Below, one piece after another: positions 1-5,244 of a stretch of 6,072 nucleotides of DNA. The position numbers and the translations under genes are program-made. Source of the stretch: an uncultured Bdellovibrio sp. (GTDB lineage Bacteria > Bdellovibrionota > Bdellovibrionia > Bdellovibrionales > Bdellovibrionaceae); NCBI RefSeq assembly GCF_946478835.1, contig NZ_CAMLDV010000193.1, positions 1-6,072 of the forward strand, in the 5' to 3' direction. How positions within the stretch are numbered: position 1 is the stretch's first letter; every line of letters begins with the position of its first letter. The notes below the pieces were generated by a model that did no database searches, was not told the origin of the DNA, and saw only the letters and a list, made by a program, of their open reading frames with translations.

Positions 1-392
1 TTTAAATCACTTTCTGATTTTCTAAAGCGGGGTGTTTGAAAATGCGTATAAAAAAGACCGTTGTGAATATGCTGATGACCTGCGACCAAAACATTGTCTA
101 AAACAGTGAGGCCTTTAAAAAGACGAATGTTCTGAAACGTACGAGTCACACCACGGTGGGAAATTTCATAAGGCTTAAGTCCTTTTAAAGATTTCCCCTC
201 TAAAGCCACTTCACCGTGAGTCGGTGAATACACGCCCGTAAGCATATTAAACACCGTTGTTTTTCCCGCACCATTGGGACCGATGAGTCCGGCAAGCTGA
301 CCTTTTTTAATTTGGAATTCCAAAGAGTCGACGGCTTTAAGACCGCCGAACTGCATGGTGATCTTGCGAGCTTCAAGCAGAACGTCGGACAT
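1..392 (-). CDS. livG: LivG-type branched-chain amino-acid ABC transporter ATPase (partial, N-terminal 130 residues)
   Basis: This is one of the two cytoplasmic ATPases that hydrolyse ATP to drive branched-chain amino-acid import through LivH/LivM. The gene starts with ATG at 392 and runs off the left edge, so only about the first half is present. Translation from this start gives MSDVLLEARKITMQFGG, then a Walker A motif GPNGAGKT at residues 38-45 and a Q-loop TRTFQNIRLF at about 83-92 with Gln87. The LSGGQ signature, Walker B and H-loop lie outside the window. The wording VTRTFQNIRLF is typical of the LivG subgroup rather than LivF. A GGAG-type ribosome site sits about 5 bases before the ATG. 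The start lies inside the 3' end of livM with a 20-base overlap, which suggests translational coupling. Family assignment is firm; substrate (Leu/Ile/Val or broader amino acids) is inferred from the operon. Confidence 0.93.
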   Translation of the reverse strand, partial: MSDVLLEARKITMQFGGLKAVDSLEFQIKKGQLAGLIGPNGAGKTTVFNMLTGVYSPTHGEVALEGKSLKGLKPYEISHRGVTRTFQNIRLFKGLTVLDNVLVAGHQHIHNGLFYTHFQTPRFRKSESDL

Positions 393-1344
393 ATTTTCTC
401 CAAACATCAGTGATCTCAAGATCACCGAAAAGGCCCTTAGGACGTAAAATCATCACAAGAACTAAAGACAAAGAATAAATCACCATACGCAGATCCACGC
501 CTGTGATCTCTTGCAAAGGACGTAAAGCTTCCGGCAAGACCGTGATAAAGACCGCAGCTACCACGGAGCCCGTCATTGAACCCATGCCACCCAGTACGAC
601 CATGATTACGGCATTCACGCTTTGCAGAAACGTGAAAGAGGAAGGACTGATGAAGTTTGTAAAATGAGAGAATAAAGAACCCGCAACACCTGCAAAGAAA
701 CTGGAAAGAACAAACGCGCGCACTTTCATACGAGTGGTATTAATACCCATGGCTTCCGCCGCGATTTCATCTTCGCGAACACTTAAAAATCCGCGGCCAT
801 AAGTGGAATGCATCACACGCCAAATAGTGAAGAAACAAATCACAAGCCACAAAGAAGCAAAAATGAATGAAAACAAGAAAGAACTAAATCCAGGAATATT
901 CGAGTAACCGCGAGGGCCGCCTAAGAAATCCATATTTAACAACGCCACACGAATGATCTCGCCAAAGCCCAAAGTCACAATCGCTAAGTAATCACCTTTA
1001 AGACGAAGAGAAGGAAGGCCCACCAGGAATCCGGCACCTGCCGCGACAAGTCCCGCACAACCTGCCCAAATAAAAAACTCAACGGCTTGCAGAGACGGAG
1101 GCAAAAGATCCCAGTGTGTGTTTGCGTAAGCGGAGAAGTAAGCGCCGATCGCCATAAATCCCGCGTGTCCTAAAGAGAACTGTCCCGTGTATCCGTTAAC
1201 AAGATTCAAACTCATTGAAAGAAGACAGTTCACCAAAGCAAAAAGCAAAATCAATTGGAAGTAAGCATTGACGCTGAAATCAAAGACCAGACCCAGAAGG
1301 GATAAGGCCGCAATAGCAATCAGTGGAGACTTAATAAACTTCAT
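373..1344 (-). CDS. livM: LivM-type branched-chain amino-acid ABC transporter permease
   Basis: This is a polytopic inner-membrane permease that pairs with LivH to form the channel of a branched-chain amino-acid importer. The 323-residue product has many hydrophobic segments and the LivM hallmarks: NLVNGYTGQFSLGHAGF from residue 47, RLKGDYLAIVTLGFGEIIR at 114-132, the cytoplasmic coupling-loop sequence REDEIAAEAMGIN at 190-202, LGGMGSMTGS at 251-260, and a C-terminal RPKGLFGD at 301-308. It lacks the long extra N-terminal membrane region of E. coli LivM, so it is the shorter form common in many bacteria. The ATG at 1344 shares one base with the livH stop (TAATG), and a GGAG sequence inside the end of livH lies 8 bases upstream, so translation is probably coupled. 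Its 3' end overlaps livG by 20 bases. The family is clear; exact substrates are inferred. Confidence 0.95.
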   Translation of the reverse strand: MKFIKSPLIAIAALSLLGLVFDFSVNAYFQLILLFALVNCLLSMSLNLVNGYTGQFSLGHAGFMAIGAYFSAYANTHWDLLPPSLQAVEFFIWAGCAGLVAAGAGFLVGLPSLRLKGDYLAIVTLGFGEIIRVALLNMDFLGGPRGYSNIPGFSSFLFSFIFASLWLVICFFTIWRVMHSTYGRGFLSVREDEIAAEAMGINTTRMKVRAFVLSSFFAGVAGSLFSHFTNFISPSSFTFLQSVNAVIMVVLGGMGSMTGSVVAAVFITVLPEALRPLQEITGVDLRMVIYSLSLVLVMILRPKGLFGDLEITDVWRKYVRRSA

Positions 1345-2246
1345 TAGACTTTCTCCACTGTGTATTTACCAAGAAGGCCTGCAGGTTTAAAGATCAAGAT
1401 CACAATCAAAATACCGAACGCCAAAGCATCGCGGTACGTACTGGAAAGATAAGCAACGACCATCTCTTCGGAAAGTCCCATGATCAGTGCTCCTAAAACC
1501 GCACCGCCGACATTGCCGATTCCACCAAGAACGGCTGCGACGAACGCTTTAAGACCAATCATCATTCCCATCAAAGGATCAATTTTGGGATACTTCATTC
1601 CGACAAGAACACTGCCGACGCCGGCCAAAGAAGAACCAACGATAAATGTAAATGCAATAATGCGATCTGGATTCACGCCTAAAAGACTTGCGACAGAGGC
1701 ATTCGCGCTCACTGCACGCATCGCGCGACCCAATTTGGTTTTAAAAATAAGAAACTGAAGTCCCAGCATCGCAAGAACACTCACGATCAGAACCGTGACA
1801 TCAAAAGATTTTAATTCCACATCACCAATGTTGAACAAAACCATGTCCTTCATCACTTCAGGAAAAACTTTAGGATCAGCGCCGAAAACAACTTGTCCCG
1901 CGTATTCCAGGAAAAGGCTCACGCCGATAGCCGTGATAAGAACGTTTAATTTAGGTGCATTACGAAGAGGGCGATAAGCCAAGCGTTCAATAGCCAGTCC
2001 CAAGAGACTGCAACAAACCATCGAGACAACAAGAAGAGTGATTAGAGTCGCGATGCCAGGACTTGCATCAATTCCAAAAAAGCGGGCGACATAGTAGGCG
2101 GCAAAGGCGCCCACCATGTAAACATCGGAGTGGGCGAAGTTGATCATTTTCAGGATTCCATACACCATCGTGTATCCAAGGGCGATCAGTGCGTAAATAG
2201 ATCCAAGACTGATACCGTTGATAATGTGTTGAATGAAATCCTGCAT
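1344..2246 (-). CDS. livH: LivH-type branched-chain amino-acid ABC transporter permease
   Basis: This is the second inner-membrane permease of the importer, expected to heterodimerise with LivM. The 300-residue product opens with the classical LivH N-terminus: NGISLGSIYALIALGYTMVY begins at residue 10, followed by GILKMINFAHSDVYMVGAF at 30-48. The coupling region GRAMRAVSANASVASLLGVN is at 173-192 and the late motif AAVLGGIGNVGGAVLGA at 237-253, ending with a FKPAGLLGK tail at 286-294. Length and hydrophobic profile fit a full-length family member. The ATG at 2246 follows the livK stop by only 9 bases, and an AAGGA ribosome site overlaps that stop codon, so the two genes are almost certainly co-transcribed. 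No frameshift or missing segment is visible. Confidence 0.95.
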   Translation of the reverse strand: MQDFIQHIINGISLGSIYALIALGYTMVYGILKMINFAHSDVYMVGAFAAYYVARFFGIDASPGIATLITLLVVSMVCCSLLGLAIERLAYRPLRNAPKLNVLITAIGVSLFLEYAGQVVFGADPKVFPEVMKDMVLFNIGDVELKSFDVTVLIVSVLAMLGLQFLIFKTKLGRAMRAVSANASVASLLGVNPDRIIAFTFIVGSSLAGVGSVLVGMKYPKIDPLMGMMIGLKAFVAAVLGGIGNVGGAVLGALIMGLSEEMVVAYLSSTYRDALAFGILIVILIFKPAGLLGKYTVEKV

Positions 2247-2255
2247 GCACCATCC

Positions 2256-3377
2256 TTATGGAGTGATCGTCGTGATGTACTTGCGGTTGCTGCCGTCCAC
2301 TTGAATAATCACAGCACTTTTCACAGCGTCGCGATTCTCATTCAAAGTGATTTTTCCAGTCACTCCGCCGAAATCTTTCGTCTTAGCTAGTTCATCACGA
2401 ATGGCTTTGCCTGACAAGTCAGGAGCGCGTTCCATAGCTGCAACCAAGATTTTTGCGGCATCATAAGCCAAGGCGGCCAAAGCGTCAGGAGTCTCGTTGT
2501 ACTTTGCTTTAAATTTCTTAATAAACTCAGTCACCGCCGGGTCTGAAGATTCCGTCGTGTAGTGATTTGAGTAGTAATTGCCGTTGATGGCCTCTTTACC
2601 GATCTCAGAAAGTTTATCGCTATCCCAACCGTCTCCGCCCATGAGCGGCACTTTTATACCTAATTGGCGCGCTTGTTGAGCAATCAATCCGACTTCCGTG
2701 TAATAACCGGGGACATAGATGCCCTCAGGGTTTTTAGAGCGGATTTGTGTTAATTGCGCTTTGAAATCGATATCGCCCGCTTGATAACTTAGATCCGCCA
2801 CGATTTCGCCACCACGTTTTTTAAACTCAGCAGCAAACACGTCGGCAAGGCCCACGCTGTAGTCATTTTTGACGTCGCGAAGGATCGCCGCTTTTTTCAT
2901 TTTCAAATTTTCCGTCGCGAATTTCGCCATTACATAACCTTGGAATGGATCGATAAAGCAGACGCGGAAAACATAATCACCCACTTTAGTCACATCCGGA
3001 TTTGTCGATGCCGGAGAGACAAAAGGAACTTTGTGAGTTTGTGCAATCGGAGCAGCCGCTTTAGAACGGCCACTAGCAACACCGCCGATAATCGCAACGA
3101 CTTTGTTTTGCGTGATCAGGCGAGTTGTCGCTGCTGCTGCTTCTTCGTTTTTCCCTTGGTCATCTAGAGTAACAAGGCTGATTTTTTTGCCTTTCACTCC
3201 GCCAGCGGCATTGATCTCATCTAGGGCCAAGCGGACACCTTTATTTGAACTCAAACCGAAAGTAGCATCACTTCCGGTCAAAGAATCATATTCACCGATA
3301 ACGATTTCGTTTTCTTTTTTTGTACATCCGGAAAGCAATGGCAAGACAAGAACCAAAGCTAAAAGTAGGCGTTTCAT
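2256..3377 (-). CDS. livK: LivK-type substrate-binding lipoprotein of the amino-acid ABC importer
   Basis: This is the periplasmic type-1 solute-binding protein that captures the amino acid and delivers it to LivH/LivM. The 373-residue product begins with a lipoprotein signal peptide: a basic KR, a Leu/Val-rich core and the lipobox LLSGC with Cys18 as the predicted lipidated residue. It is therefore probably membrane-anchored rather than freely soluble like E. coli LivJ/LivK. The mature part has the Leu/Ile/Val-binding fold signature: IGEYDSLTGSDATFG from residue 27, DEINAAGGVKGKKISLVTLD at 53-72, and the ligand-contacting stretches GVASGRSKA (99-107) and SPASTNPDVT (121-130). A GAGG ribosome site at 3382-3385 lies 4 bases before the ATG. 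It is the first gene of the liv cluster and follows pfkA by 56 bases. The exact ligand (Leu/Ile/Val versus other amino acids or small amides) cannot be fixed from sequence alone. The symbol denotes family membership. Confidence 0.92.
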   Translation of the reverse strand: MKRLLLALVLVLPLLSGCTKKENEIVIGEYDSLTGSDATFGLSSNKGVRLALDEINAAGGVKGKKISLVTLDDQGKNEEAAAATTRLITQNKVVAIIGGVASGRSKAAAPIAQTHKVPFVSPASTNPDVTKVGDYVFRVCFIDPFQGYVMAKFATENLKMKKAAILRDVKNDYSVGLADVFAAEFKKRGGEIVADLSYQAGDIDFKAQLTQIRSKNPEGIYVPGYYTEVGLIAQQARQLGIKVPLMGGDGWDSDKLSEIGKEAINGNYYSNHYTTESSDPAVTEFIKKFKAKYNETPDALAALAYDAAKILVAAMERAPDLSGKAIRDELAKTKDFGGVTGKITLNENRDAVKSAVIIQVDGSNRKYITTITP

Positions 3378-3396
3378 AGAACCTCATTTCTGCAAA

Positions 3397-3425
3397 CTTG
3401 AATGGAATATGCTTTAGAATTCAAG
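3397..3425. promoter_or_regulatory. 7-bp dyad between pfkA and livK (possible operator or RNA hairpin)
   Basis: In the 56-base gap between pfkA and livK there is a perfect inverted repeat: CTTGAAT at 3397-3403 and ATTCAAG at 3419-3425, separated by 15 AT-rich bases. No T-run follows on either strand, so it is not a standard terminator. Its position ahead of the first liv gene would suit a regulator binding site or a leader hairpin. I could not find a convincing -35/-10 pair in the gap. A 7-bp dyad in AT-rich DNA can arise by chance. Confidence 0.35.
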
Positions 3426-3433
3426 ATGAAGTC

Positions 3434-4423
3434 TTAAGTGGCAAGAATATTCGCCAAAGAAATCAAATCCAATTGGGATTTCTTCTCGTGCTTCGTGACT
3501 AAATCCAGAGGCACTTGTATCAGGCGTTCGCCTTCAGTACCGATCATCACGTCACAATAACCTTTAAGAAGAGCATCGACGGCCGCAGCACCCATGCGGC
3601 TCGCTAAAATACGATCCGCCGCTGTCGGAGAACCTCCGCGCTGTTGATGTCCCAAGATGCAAACTTTAGCGTCCATACCGGATTTTTTGCGAATGGCATC
3701 AGCAAGATCATACGCGCGGCCAGGCTTTTGTCCTTCAGCGGTCACAAGAATACTGCTGGTTTTCCCTCTAGAAATACCGTCTTTGATATGATCAAGAGCC
3801 TTTTCCACAGTCGTATTGCCATCTGGAGTAAAAATTTCTTCAGCGCCACCAGCAAGACCCACGTGAGAAGCAATGAATCCCGAGTTTCTTCCCATCACTT
3901 CAACGATAAAAAGACGATCATGCGAAGCAGCCGTATCACGAATTCTATCAATGGCTTCAAGAGCGGTATTTACTGCTGTATCGAAACCGATCGTTTTATC
4001 ACTGCCATAAATATCGTTATCAATCGTGCCGGGAACTCCCACCACAGGAATTTGATGTTCTTCCCACAATGCATGAGCACCTCTAAAAGAACCATCGCCA
4101 CCGATACACACCAAAGCATCAATTTCGGCATCTTTCAGATGCTGTGCTGCTTTGGCGCGGCCTTCCGTTTTCATAAAATCCGTCGAGCGGCCCGTTTTCA
4201 GAATTGTTCCCCCGCGCTGAATGATGTTCGCCATATCACGAAGTTGCAAAGGCTGAATTTTGTTTTCAATCATTCCGACGTAACCATTAAGCACGCCGTA
4301 AACTTCTAAATTTTGTGCAATTCCGACACGAACCACAGCACGAATAGCTGCATTCATTCCAGGTGCATCGCCACCGCTAGTATAGACACCGATTCTTTTA
4401 ATTTTTTTCGTAAACTGAGCCAT
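3434..4423 (-). CDS. pfkA: ATP-dependent 6-phosphofructokinase
   Basis: PfkA phosphorylates fructose 6-phosphate to fructose 1,6-bisphosphate with ATP, the committed step of glycolysis in the cytoplasm; the enzyme is normally a homotetramer. The 329-residue product (E. coli PfkA is 320) shows the family motifs in order: TSGGDAPGMNAAIRAVVR (15-32), GGDGS (108-112), PGTIDND (131-137) with the likely catalytic base Asp135, MGR (177-179), Glu230, and GHQQRGGSP (258-266) with the substrate-binding His259 and Arg262. Gly in GGDGS and Gly in PGTIDND point to the ATP-using form; pyrophosphate-dependent enzymes usually carry Asp and Lys there. The ATG at 4423 is the only reasonable start, because an in-frame TAG lies four codons upstream and the first motif begins at residue 15. 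No good Shine-Dalgarno sequence precedes it. The gene lies after the HU terminator and before the liv operon, all on one strand. Confidence 0.97.
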   Translation of the reverse strand: MAQFTKKIKRIGVYTSGGDAPGMNAAIRAVVRVGIAQNLEVYGVLNGYVGMIENKIQPLQLRDMANIIQRGGTILKTGRSTDFMKTEGRAKAAQHLKDAEIDALVCIGGDGSFRGAHALWEEHQIPVVGVPGTIDNDIYGSDKTIGFDTAVNTALEAIDRIRDTAASHDRLFIVEVMGRNSGFIASHVGLAGGAEEIFTPDGNTTVEKALDHIKDGISRGKTSSILVTAEGQKPGRAYDLADAIRKKSGMDAKVCILGHQQRGGSPTAADRILASRMGAAAVDALLKGYCDVMIGTEGERLIQVPLDLVTKHEKKSQLDLISLANILAT

Positions 4424-4441
4424 AACAAAAGGCTACTACCA

Positions 4442-4469
4442 GGAAAGGTAAAAAGGAAGGACAAGAAGG
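4442..4469 (-). promoter_or_regulatory. pfkA: Pyrimidine-rich pfkA leader tract
   Basis: On the coding (minus) strand 26 of 28 bases here are C or T, starting 19 bases before the pfkA ATG. No Shine-Dalgarno-like purine tract is present between it and the start codon. By general knowledge, pyrimidine-rich leaders can be contacted by ribosomal protein S1 and support initiation when the Shine-Dalgarno site is weak. That role here is inference. Confidence 0.35.
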
Positions 4470-4485
4470 TCTTGCGCTTACAAAT

Positions 4486-4511
4486 AAAAAAGGCGCTCCC
4501 GAAGGAACGCC
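4486..4511 (-). terminator. Rho-independent terminator of the HU gene, UUCG loop
   Basis: Read on the minus strand, an 8-bp stem GGCGTTCC / GGAGCGCC (one G-U wobble) closes the loop TTCG and is followed at once by six Ts (4486-4491). C(UUCG)G is an exceptionally stable tetraloop. The wobble is a pair only on the minus strand (C-A on the other), and the flanking A4 on the 5' side could extend the stem into the U-tract. It starts 28 bases after the HU stop. It should end the HU transcript and separate it from pfkA, which therefore needs its own promoter or read-through. Confidence 0.9.
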
Positions 4512-4524
4512 TTTTAGGTTTTTT

Positions 4525-4541
4525 AATCGTAAAAAACGATT
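4525..4541 (-). other. Small AT-rich hairpin at the HU stop codon
   Basis: On the minus strand a 6-bp stem AATCGT / ACGATT with a TTTTT loop straddles the HU stop codon. It is followed by A-rich, not T-rich, sequence, so it is not a terminator. It may only be a by-product of AT richness, or may help protect the 3' end together with the nearby terminator. Confidence 0.25.
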
Positions 4542-4812
4542 ACTTAACCATTGATTTGAATTCTGCGCCAGCGCGGAATTTTGGAGCCCAAGCAGCTGGG
4601 ATTTTGATCGCTTTACCAGTTTGTGGATTGCGACCAGTGCGAGCTTTACGCTTAGCTTTTGTGAATGTACCGAAACCAACAAGTTTAACATCGTCGCCTT
4701 TTTTAACAGACTTTTTGATGTTTTCTACTGCGCAATCAAGGATTGCTTCAGCTTGAGCTTTAGAAACTTTTGTTTCAGCTGCGATTTTTTCGATGAGTTG
4801 TGCTTTGTTCAT
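4540..4812 (-). CDS. HU-family DNA-binding nucleoid protein
   Basis: HU proteins are small dimeric proteins that bend and compact DNA with little sequence specificity. The 90-residue product has the full family length. MNKAQLIEKIAAETKVSKAQ forms the N-terminal helices, GFGTF sits at 46-50, and the DNA-binding arm RKARTGRNPQTGKAIKIPAA runs from 55 to 74, including Pro63, the residue that intercalates into DNA in HU/IHF proteins. The ATG at 4812 is preferred: a GAGGAG site (4818-4823) lies 5 bases before it and the family consensus begins MNK. A GTG at 4833 would add seven residues but has no ribosome site and lies inside a hairpin. Trp75, in PAAWAPKFRAG, sits where most HU proteins have a Lys, Thr or similar residue. 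HU versus IHF subunit cannot be settled entirely, but the arm sequence fits HU. It has its own likely promoter and terminator. Confidence 0.95.
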   Translation of the reverse strand: MNKAQLIEKIAAETKVSKAQAEAILDCAVENIKKSVKKGDDVKLVGFGTFTKAKRKARTGRNPQTGKAIKIPAAWAPKFRAGAEFKSMVK

Positions 4813-4827
4813 GTGAACTCCTCTTTC

Positions 4828-4845
4828 AGACACTTTTGTGTGTCT
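4828..4845 (-). promoter_or_regulatory. Hairpin just upstream of the HU ribosome-binding site
   Basis: On the coding strand a perfect 6-bp stem AGACAC / GTGTCT with loop ACAAAA ends only 4 bases before the GAGGAG site of the HU gene. Such placement can affect ribosome access or mRNA decay. The structure is visible; a regulatory role is inferred. Confidence 0.4.
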
Positions 4846-4880
4846 TCTCGTTGTAATTAAAATCTTGATGATAACTCTTC

Positions 4881-4893
4881 GTCATCCAATGAC
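4881..4893 (-). other. Short hairpin in the HU leader
   Basis: GTCAT-TGG-ATGAC forms a perfect 5-bp stem with a 3-base loop near the predicted 5' end of the HU transcript. It could protect the 5' end or bind a protein. It is short enough to be chance. Confidence 0.25.
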
Positions 4894-4899
4894 ATGCCA

Positions 4900-4928
4900 A
4901 TCAAAATTCAAAAACTAAATTTCGTCAA
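4900..4928 (-). promoter_or_regulatory. Predicted sigma-70-like promoter of the HU gene
   Basis: On the minus strand TTGACG (4923-4928, five of six matches to the -35 consensus) is separated by 17 bases from TTTGAT (4900-4905, four of six to the -10). Transcription would begin near 4893, giving a leader of about 80 bases before the HU ATG. The spacer is AT-rich. This is the best promoter match I see in the window; it is by eye only. Confidence 0.55.
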
Positions 4929-4939
4929 TAGCAAAATGT

Positions 4940-4964
4940 GAAAACGTCTCTGAGTGCGCTTTTC
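4940..4964 (-). terminator. Weak hairpin after yacG (possible terminator)
   Basis: Eight bases after the yacG stop, the minus strand can form GAAAA(G)CG / CGTTTTC, about 7 bp with one bulged G and a 10-base loop. The downstream sequence is ACATTTTG, not a clean T-run. It may partly end the yacG transcript before the HU promoter, but the case is weak. Confidence 0.25.
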
Positions 4965-4971
4965 AAAGGAA

Positions 4972-5199
4972 CTAATGTTCGTTCTCCGATGAATCATCAT
5001 AGTCATCGTCAGAAGAACTTAAAGAATCACTTGAAGAGCCCGAGGTGGGAATACGGTAAGACTCGCTGGCCCACTCACCCAAATCGATGAGTCGACATCT
5101 CTCAGAACAGAAAGGTCGGAAAGGATTTTCTACTGTGTACAAAGTCAAACGCCCACACTGTGGGCATTTGACCTGTCGAGCTTTTTGAGGTTCGGTCAT
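4972..5199 (-). CDS. yacG: YacG family zinc protein, predicted DNA gyrase inhibitor
   Basis: YacG is a small zinc-finger protein; in E. coli it binds the GyrB subunit and blocks DNA binding by gyrase. The 75-residue product carries the family signature: CPQCG at 12-16, then [11 protein letters not shown] at 25-35, then [13 protein letters not shown] at 38-50. Cys12, Cys15, Cys31 and Cys35 form the expected four-Cys zinc site. After Ile50 comes a Ser/Asp/Glu-rich tail of about 25 residues, very acidic and probably disordered. The family's C-terminal region is variable, and E. coli YacG is about 65 residues. The ATG at 5199 has no strong ribosome site, but no other start would keep the motif. 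It follows the lipoprotein gene by 45 bases and precedes HU. Gyrase inhibition is inferred from the family, not shown by this sequence. Confidence 0.92.
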   Translation of the reverse strand: MTEPQKARQVKCPQCGRLTLYTVENPFRPFCSERCRLIDLGEWASESYRIPTSGSSSDSLSSSDDDYDDSSENEH

Positions 5200-5217
5200 A
5201 CTTGAATTTTTACTAAC

Positions 5218-5236
5218 TCTTGCACCGAGTGCAAGA
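5218..5236. other. Perfect 8-bp hairpin between the lipoprotein gene and yacG
   Basis: TCTTGCAC and GTGCAAGA form a perfect 8-bp stem around a 3-base loop. It lies 8 bases after the lipoprotein stop and ends 18 bases before the yacG ATG. Neither strand has a T-run directly after it, so it does not fit a standard intrinsic terminator. It could be a transcript-end stabiliser, a partial attenuator or a protein-binding dyad. Confidence 0.45.
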
Positions 5237-5244
5237 CGCGGAGC

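Noticed and set aside
200..403. A 67-codon minus-strand frame at the left end
   Set aside because: It is out of frame with LivG. The correct frame from ATG 392 gives Walker A and Q-loop motifs.
3644..4309. A 221-codon open frame on the plus strand opposite pfkA
   Set aside because: It lies wholly antisense to a strongly supported phosphofructokinase. The translation has no recognisable domain and looks like a shadow of the pfkA codons.
4398..4691. A 97-codon minus-strand frame overlapping the HU gene and its terminator
   Set aside because: It is a different frame of the HU gene, crosses the UUCG terminator and has no protein similarity I recognise.
4313..4756. A 147-codon plus-strand open frame spanning the pfkA start, the HU terminator and most of the HU gene
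   Set aside because: It runs antisense through two clear genes and through an intrinsic terminator hairpin, with no family resemblance.
4813..4833. An upstream GTG start for HU adding seven residues
   Set aside because: No ribosome site precedes it, it lies in the leader hairpin, and the ATG at 4812 has an ideal GAGGAG and matches the usual HU N-terminus.
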